A stretch of 36,366 nucleotides of DNA from Verrucomicrobiales bacterium. GTDB taxonomy: Bacteria; Verrucomicrobiota; Verrucomicrobiia; Verrucomicrobiales; DEV007. Positions 31,533 through 36,366 of the stretch are shown one piece after another. Under the pieces are notes generated by a model. That model worked only from the letters and a program-made list of their open reading frames with translations, made no database searches and was not told the origin of the DNA. Where the stretch lies: the NCBI GenBank assembly GCA_021648365.1, contig JAKISY010000043.1, positions 1 to 36,366 on the forward strand. Reading direction: 5' to 3'. The first letter of the stretch is position 1; each line of letters begins with the position of its first letter. A program made the position numbers and the translations under genes.

Positions 31533-33143
31533 ATGAAACCCCCCCTAGCTACTGGCTTGGCATTATCCGCTCTGTTTTGTCTGTCGTTAAGTGCCTTGGA
31601 GTCCATTCCTGAAATCAAACGCAGGATACCTCCGAAGGGTTTAGCTTTGCCAGAGGGTTTGCGCCCTAAGCTGGAAGCTGAGCTGAAGAGCTTGCAGCAG
31701 CGGGTGGCGCAGTTGAAGGCAAAAAAGGTGGAGACGCTGGATGCGGAGGTATTTGTCAAGGCCTTGAGCTTTGCTTTGCGCAATGGCGAGTTTTTCCGTA
31801 AAGCGGATTTCAAACAAGCGAAAAAAACGGTAACTTTGGCGAAAGAGCGTTTAGATAGCTTGGAAAAGGGAGAGACGCCCTGGCATGATCAACGCGGGGT
31901 ATTGGTGCGAGGCTTGCGCTCGAAGATTGATGGTTCGGTGCAGCCCTACGGTTTGTATATACCGGAGGAATTAAATTTGAAAAATCCTGTGCCATTGTTG
32001 GTGTGGCTTCATGGGCGTGGGGATACCACCACGGATTTGGGGTTCATTCGCCGTTGTTTGCTTAAGAATGCGGCGTTGAATGGGGAATTTGATTCGCAGC
32101 AGATGATCACTGTCGCCCCTTTTGGACGCCAGTGTATCGGTTGGAAACATTCGGGTGAGTTAGATATTTTTGAAGCCATCGAGCAGGTTAAAAAACAATA
32201 CAAGATTGACGAGGATCGCATCGTCTTAGCAGGCTTTTCGATGGGTGGCGCGGGGGCATGGCATGTAGGGGAGCATTACACTGACCGTTTTGCTGGGGTG
32301 TATCCTGGGGCTGGATTTGTCGATGTGGCAAAATACAATCGGATCAAAAAAGAGGACTTCCCAGTGTGGTATGAACAGAAGTTGTGGGGTTTGTATGATG
32401 TTCCTGGTTATGTGCGGAATTTGTTTAATGTGACTTCGCTGAACTTGAATCGGAAACTGAACGCAGGGACTAAGATCGAGATCGATGGTCAGACGATCAC
32501 ACTAGTAAAGAATGTTGAGCAAGTGAGTCTAGTGAGAAAAGAAGGCGAATGGTCACTGGGGCAGGTCGGTGGATTGCGCAAAAAAACAGGTCTGCAGGGA
32601 CCGATAGATGATGCGTTCATGGCTCCCTTTTTGGTAGTGACTCCAGACGGAAAATCTAAAAATCAAATACTGGAGAGGTGGGTGAAGTTTGAAATGGCGC
32701 ACTTCGACCAACGCTGGAGAGAGTTATTTCGTGGTAAGTTGCGGGTGAAAAAAGCGGATCAGGTGAGCAGTGAAGACATCGCTAAGTATAATCTCATCTT
32801 GTGGGGTAGTCCCGAGTCTAATTCGCTGATGGCAAGGTTGGCGGATCGTTTGCCAGTGAAATGGGGGGCAAAAGAGATCGCGGTGGGAAATAAAAAATTT
32901 GATACCACTTGGCATTTGCCGGTGCTGGTCTATCCCAACCCCTTGAATCAGGAAAAATATGTGGTGATCAATAGTGGCCATACTTTTCGAGAGCATCACG
33001 ACCGCACCAATTCTTTGCAGAACCCCAAATTGCCAGATTGGGCGATTCTCGATCTGAGCCAGCTACCAGACAAAAATGCGGCGGGTAAAGTGGTAGCGGC
33101 GGATTTTTTCGATGAGCAGTGGAGATTGAAGCTGACGAAGTGA
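31533..33143 (+). CDS. Secreted alpha/beta hydrolase (prolyl oligopeptidase-like) with an apparent internal deletion
   Basis: This 536-aa protein begins with a signal peptide (about 1-21) and a helical pre-domain, then an alpha/beta-hydrolase core: LLVWLHGRGDT (oxyanion region, 155-165) and GFSMGGAG with nucleophile S236. The C-terminal part (NLILWGSPESN, PVLVYPNPLN, INSGHTF) is like that of large hydrolases common in Planctomycetota and Verrucomicrobiota. After NLFNV (about 292-296) the sequence jumps to a beta-rich stretch (IEIDGQTITLVKN). The segment that normally supplies the catalytic Asp and His is not recognisable. The frame is intact, so this may be a deleted, possibly inactive enzyme, or a variant. 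Confidence 0.8.
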   Translation: MKPPLATGLALSALFCLSLSALESIPEIKRRIPPKGLALPEGLRPKLEAELKSLQQRVAQLKAKKVETLDAEVFVKALSFALRNGEFFRKADFKQAKKTVTLAKERLDSLEKGETPWHDQRGVLVRGLRSKIDGSVQPYGLYIPEELNLKNPVPLLVWLHGRGDTTTDLGFIRRCLLKNAALNGEFDSQQMITVAPFGRQCIGWKHSGELDIFEAIEQVKKQYKIDEDRIVLAGFSMGGAGAWHVGEHYTDRFAGVYPGAGFVDVAKYNRIKKEDFPVWYEQKLWGLYDVPGYVRNLFNVTSLNLNRKLNAGTKIEIDGQTITLVKNVEQVSLVRKEGEWSLGQVGGLRKKTGLQGPIDDAFMAPFLVVTPDGKSKNQILERWVKFEMAHFDQRWRELFRGKLRVKKADQVSSEDIAKYNLILWGSPESNSLMARLADRLPVKWGAKEIAVGNKKFDTTWHLPVLVYPNPLNQEKYVVINSGHTFREHHDRTNSLQNPKLPDWAILDLSQLPDKNAAGKVVAADFFDEQWRLKLTK

Positions 33144-33156
33144 GGGGCGGCAGGTG

Positions 33157-33834
33157 ATGCTCAAAAATGTGCTGCAGATCCGAATGCCGATGGTGTGCTG
33201 TTATGCGCTGAGGCAGGGTGACGCGGTGTATTTGATCGATACCGGTTTTGTCGGCGGGGCGAAGGTGATCAATCGGGCTTTACAGCAACGGGGTTGGGGT
33301 GATCTCCAAGTGGAAGGCATTTTACTCACTCACGGGCATTTGGATCACACCCTGAACGCTGCTCGCTTGGCGGATGAATACGGAGCTTGGGTGATGGCTC
33401 CAGAAAAGGACAAGGTCTTGCTGGAGGGGGATTTTTCAGGCGACGCTTGGGGAAAAGTTGGCGGCTGGATGCAACAAGCGGCTGCGTTGGTATTGCGATA
33501 TAAGATGGCGGATGACATCATCTGGTATCAAGAAGATACCAGCTGCGATCTTCGAGTGGAGGGCTTGCAAGTATCGTCTTTGCCAGGTCATACAGCAGGG
33601 CATAGTGGATTTTTGTATCAGGGCTATTTGTTCTGTGGCGATTTGTTTGCCAGTCACGATTTTTTTACCCACTTGCCGCCGAGTATTTTTAATCAAAATA
33701 CAGTAGCGGCAAAAAGCAGCTTATTGCAGGTCGCAGAGATGGATTTGGAGGGAGTGTTTCCTTGTCATTGCGACAGGGTGACGCCAGAGGTGCATTTGAG
33801 TAGACTGTTGCAGTTAGCCGCCGCGCAAAAATAA
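33157..33834 (+). CDS. MBL-fold metallo-hydrolase
   Basis: This 225-aa protein has the metal-binding motif THGHLDH (H59, H61, D63, H64), followed by PGHTAGH, CGDLF and PCHCD, a complete set for a two-metal site. It is a small glyoxalase II-like or lactonase-like member, but the substrate cannot be assigned. ATG 33157 is used. GTG three bases earlier is in frame. The start follows the hydrolase stop codon by 13 bases, so it probably belongs to the same transcript. Confidence 0.88.
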   Translation: MLKNVLQIRMPMVCCYALRQGDAVYLIDTGFVGGAKVINRALQQRGWGDLQVEGILLTHGHLDHTLNAARLADEYGAWVMAPEKDKVLLEGDFSGDAWGKVGGWMQQAAALVLRYKMADDIIWYQEDTSCDLRVEGLQVSSLPGHTAGHSGFLYQGYLFCGDLFASHDFFTHLPPSIFNQNTVAAKSSLLQVAEMDLEGVFPCHCDRVTPEVHLSRLLQLAAAQK

Positions 33835-34179
33835 CTCACCCAACTCCGCTTTGATTTTTGCTTGGTTTCTGCGTTGAAATCCGACTGATTTAGCCCAGGC
33901 CACGCAACTGAGCGAGAACGCTGAGTTGACGGCAAAGATCCCAGCTTCTGCCCTGTTGTCGCGTAGCGCGTTTTTCAAAAACCAATAAATATTTATTACG
34001 ATGATATAACTGTGAGAATGGTATTACAGCTGCGTGAACCCCATCTCCCCCATAAAAACTCTTCATGCCCGTCAAGTCGTTGCCTCCGGCTGTCTATGCT
34101 ACGCTTCGGCTCATGGTGAAATCCCCTCCCACTCCAATTTCTGTGCCCTAAACCCCTACAGCCTAAACCCCTACAGCCT
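33835..34179. other. Non-coding interval between the MBL gene and the integron integrase
   Basis: About 345 bases between convergent genes with no convincing gene. Overlapping leftward frames of 61 and 66 codons at 33890-34196 lack domain features and a ribosome-binding site. The right end carries a 15-bp tandem duplication next to the integrase stop codon. No clear terminator hairpin is seen for either gene. Confidence 0.5.
34150..34179 (+). repeat. 15-bp tandem duplication at the integrase 3' end
   Basis: AAACCCCTACAGCCT is repeated twice, directly (34150-34164 and 34165-34179), ending at the integrase stop codon. It could be a slippage duplication or a trace of recombination. Confidence 0.8.
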
Positions 34180-35589
34180 TTATTCTCCCATCTCATCCAG
34201 CGGGCTGATCACCCCGCCGCCACGTCGATTCATCACATGGGTATAGATCTCCGTCGTCTTTACGTTCGCATGACCTAGCAACTCCTGCACCGTGCGGATA
34301 TCCCGCCCCTGATCCAGTAAATGTGTCGCAAAACTATGCCTTAGCACATGACACGACACCCGTTTGTGAACATCTGCCCGCAAAGCCAAGTTCTTCACCG
34401 CCTTCTGCACCGCACTTTCCCCCGTATGATGACGCCGCACCACTTTCGCACGAGGATCCAAAGCCAACTTACGCGATGGAAATAGCCAGAACCACGCCCA
34501 CTCCGTATTCGCCCCAGGATATTTACGCTCCAAAGCCCCCGGCATCCACACGCCGGCCACCTCCGCCGCGCGATCTTTTTCATAAACCCTTTGCGACTGC
34601 TGCAAATGCTCACGCAGCGGCTGCTCCAAACTAACCGGCAAGGGCGTGCGCCGATCCTTCCCCCCCTTACCATCTCTCACCAATATCAAACCATTAGCAA
34701 AATCGACATCCTTCACCCGTAGCCGCATACACTCCATCAGCCGCAAACCGCAGCCATACATCAACTTCATCATCAAGCCCGTCCGCCCCTCACTCATCGA
34801 CAAAATCGCTTTCACCTCCTCCACCGCCAGCACCACCGGAATCTTCTTTCCCTCACGCGCAGGCGTGAAATCAGAAAAATCCGGATTCTCCAGCTCCAGA
34901 ACCTGACGGAAAAAATACCCCATCGCATTCACCGCCTGCTTCTGCGTTGCTTTGGCAACGCCCTGCCGCACCGCCAAGTCTTGCAAAAAATTGCGAGTTT
35001 GTTGCACTGTCGGCTCCCCATCGCTAGATCCATCTCCCGCCCCCACATCCACACACCAAAGCAAAAAGCGCTCAAGCCACTCCCGATAGGCTTGCTCTGT
35101 GCGGTAAGCATAATGACGCGACCTCATCTTAGTCACCAAACGCCCCACCAGAATCGCCCCAGACTCCGACAAACCCTTCTCTCGGGCCGCCTTCTCCACA
35201 TCGATCACCTCCAAAAACTGCTCTGGAATCTCTGGTTCGCGAGCCTCGATCACTTCATCCACCAAAGTCTGCCACGGCGCCGATAGTGCCCAATCCTCCC
35301 TCAGCAAACCAGCATGAGCGAAGCGCACAGCATCTGCAGTTTGCTGAATCTGCCAATCCGCGATATGTGGGTTTCCGCCTAATTTTCCTAAAAAATCGCA
35401 CAATACTTGCCAATGATTCACCTGAGTTCGTTCCTGTTGCTTCCCCTCAGCTGGCTTCAACGAGCGTCGCAAATAGTTCCCCCACAACTTAAGGTGACCC
35501 TGATAGTAGGGCAAAACCTTATCCGAAACCCCTTGTTCTATAAGGAACGCTCTGTATTTTTGATAAAAAATCTTTTTTGAGCTCGGCAT
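34180..35589 (-). CDS. intI: Integron integrase with N-terminal extension
   Basis: This 469-aa tyrosine recombinase has R283 (GCGLRLMECMRLR), a lysine in GKGGKDR (308-312), H414 and R417 (HVLRHSF), H440 (LLGHANVKTT) and nucleophile Y449 (TEIYTH). The integron-specific insertion between the second arginine region and box II is present (about 348-395: PGALERKYPGA, then DPRAKVVRRHH), which separates it from XerC/XerD. Residues 160-245 are the usual core-binding domain. Another about 130 residues precede it, also helical (AFLIEQGV, then WQIQQTADAVR), and look like a second SAM-type DNA-binding domain. All catalytic residues are intact. The attachment site and any cassettes should lie to the right of the start codon. 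Confidence 0.92.
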   Translation of the reverse strand: MPSSKKIFYQKYRAFLIEQGVSDKVLPYYQGHLKLWGNYLRRSLKPAEGKQQERTQVNHWQVLCDFLGKLGGNPHIADWQIQQTADAVRFAHAGLLREDWALSAPWQTLVDEVIEAREPEIPEQFLEVIDVEKAAREKGLSESGAILVGRLVTKMRSRHYAYRTEQAYREWLERFLLWCVDVGAGDGSSDGEPTVQQTRNFLQDLAVRQGVAKATQKQAVNAMGYFFRQVLELENPDFSDFTPAREGKKIPVVLAVEEVKAILSMSEGRTGLMMKLMYGCGLRLMECMRLRVKDVDFANGLILVRDGKGGKDRRTPLPVSLEQPLREHLQQSQRVYEKDRAAEVAGVWMPGALERKYPGANTEWAWFWLFPSRKLALDPRAKVVRRHHTGESAVQKAVKNLALRADVHKRVSCHVLRHSFATHLLDQGRDIRTVQELLGHANVKTTEIYTHVMNRRGGGVISPLDEMGE

Positions 35590-35685
35590 GCTATTGCTTC
35601 TATTTCAAAATAAGCCTCGATGACTAAAACCAACTTCCACAGCCTGACGTTTTGCTAGAAAGCCGTCAAGAATTATAATGCGTAT

Positions 35686-35729
35686 TGTGGAATTCCATCA
35701 TATTGAGCAATTATGGAATTCGACCTAAT
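35686..35729 (+). promoter_or_regulatory. Palindrome/promoter element, copy 1
   Basis: GGAATTCCAT pairs with ATGGAATTC around a loop holding ATTG-AG-CAAT. A TTGAGC at 35703-35708 is followed after 17 bases by TAATTC, and a TATAAT lies a little further on (35739-35744). It matches copy 2 at 39 of 44 positions. Confidence 0.6.
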
Positions 35730-36037
35730 TCTCGGAGTATAATCTAAACAGCAAATTTTTCACCCTTAGTCTACATGCATTTCAGAAATTACTGTAACAG
35801 GTAAGGATAGAAAAAAACAATCCGCCAGAACAGCAGAATGACATCGATAATGCAGTTATAGAGTAAGGGTAATCTTGATTTGATCAGAAAGTTCTATATT
35901 TTTCACTAAAAAACATTATGAACTCGACATTTTCCCGCTGCTAGTTAATGATAAGTCACCATGATGGAATTATCTCCCTGTAAGCCAATTATTCAAACCG
36001 TAACGGTCAATCTTAAAATGAGATCTCTAGCAGGTTA

Positions 36038-36081
36038 TGTGGAATTCCGTCATATTGACCAATTACGGAATTCCATCTAAT
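36038..36081 (+). promoter_or_regulatory. Palindrome/promoter element, copy 2
   Basis: GGAATTCCGT pairs perfectly with ACGGAATTCC around ATTG-AC-CAAT. TTGACC (36055-36060) is spaced exactly 17 bases from TAATAT (36078-36083), a good sigma-70-like promoter whose -35 lies inside the palindrome. The frame starting at ATG 36110 stops after five codons. Confidence 0.65.
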
Positions 36082-36366
36082 ATACTGTTCGCTGCAAAAT
36101 AAATTGGAGATGGCACGCACAAGGTAGCTCACAGAATCCAGAGTGTTTTTTGGATATATTTCCCTCAGCAAGCGCACCCGAAATTATACTCCAAACCGTA
36201 AACCAATAGCGAACAAGAGCCAGCACCTAATCCCTGAGCCGCCCCGTAGTCATGATTTACTCTAATTTTAACCATCAACCATTTGATCAACGCGCGCTCC
36301 CACTCAGGGATACGGTGTGACTTGACGTTCGCCGCAGAAAAAAAATCGAACCGAAGGCACCAGGCA

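Larger units (their letters stand above)
35590..36366. other. AT-rich, gene-free region upstream of the integrase (candidate attI/cassette arm)
   Basis: About 777 bases with no open frame of useful length on either strand and visibly more AT than the integrase gene. The integrase promoter must lie near 35600-35680. Two copies of a palindromic, promoter-like element occur at 35686-35729 and 36038-36081. I found no convincing attC site (no matched GTTRRRY and RYYYAAC boxes at a sensible distance). The stretch may hold degenerate or non-coding cassettes, or simply non-integron DNA. Confidence 0.55.

Noticed and set aside
33890..34196. Two overlapping leftward frames (61 and 66 codons) next to the integrase gene
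   Set aside because: They show no domain, no ribosome-binding site and mutually overlapping frames. They may be part of a dispersed repeat, but this cannot be supported.
35590..36366. attC recombination site
   Set aside because: Near-matches such as GTTATGT and CATCAAC exist, but no pair of R'/R'' boxes with matching L boxes and a sensible stem could be found by eye.
36320..36366. tRNA T-loop-like GGTTCGAT on the minus strand
   Set aside because: No acceptor stem, anticodon arm or other tRNA parts could be folded around it before the window ends.

Overview
The window looks like chromosomal DNA of a Gram-negative-type bacterium that carries a complete McsA-McsB-ClpC protein-arginine-phosphorylation module. 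That module, the presence of a LolD-type ABC ATPase and a YkuD L,D-transpeptidase, a GFSMGG hydrolase of a type common in the Planctomycetota/Verrucomicrobiota, and intergenic DNA strewn with short tandem repeats (TTTGARA heptamers, CACTGAT decamers, CGCAGAA units) together suggest a Verrucomicrobiota genome, or a close PVC relative. No rRNA marker is present, so this is an inference with moderate confidence.

Layout. 1-99: tail of an unidentified rightward gene. 100-395: non-coding, with a heptamer repeat and a 27-bp direct repeat. 396-10482: leftward genes, in transcription order an FHA/coiled-coil protein, a strong terminator, a short Hsp70 (DnaK-like) protein, a 100-aa charged protein, purB, an EcoEI-type HsdR and an AlbA/HATPase (COG2865-like) protein. 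10750-17760: rightward genes cysS, hemB, a HAD phosphatase, a polytopic membrane protein, serS, an AT-rich small membrane protein and tilS. 17810-18690: a leftward secreted protein whose signal peptide is split by a frameshift. 18947-20329: L,D-transpeptidase and ferritin. 20403-23370: a VapC-type PIN remnant, an arginine/serine-rich disordered protein, a membrane-anchored protein and a DUF1287 protein, all leftward. 23538-29452: clpC, mcsB, mcsA, an ilvE-type aminotransferase and a LolD-type ATPase, all leftward. 29663-33834: a broken RDD membrane gene, two uncharacterised membrane or anchored proteins, a signal-peptide alpha/beta hydrolase and an MBL-fold protein, all rightward. 34180-35589: a leftward integron integrase. 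35590-36366: AT-rich, gene-free DNA with two copies of a co-varying palindrome that overlaps a promoter-like sequence.

How the genes may work together. McsA, McsB and ClpC form a stress-proteolysis module: McsB tags proteins with phospho-arginine and ClpC recognises the tag. The genes are tightly packed (mcsB and clpC overlap), but no CtsR repressor is visible, so control must differ from Bacillus. The FHA protein, Hsp70 and 100-aa protein sit together and could form a second chaperone or scaffold set. HsdR plus the AlbA/HATPase protein look like the restriction end of a defence locus whose methylase and specificity subunits are not in view. The integron integrase, which has an extra N-terminal domain, marks a possible cassette platform at the right edge, but I found no convincing attC site or intact cassette gene.

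A repeated theme is gene decay by deletion or frameshift: the PIN remnant, the RDD pseudogene, the frameshifted signal peptide and a hydrolase that seems to lack its Asp/His catalytic segment.
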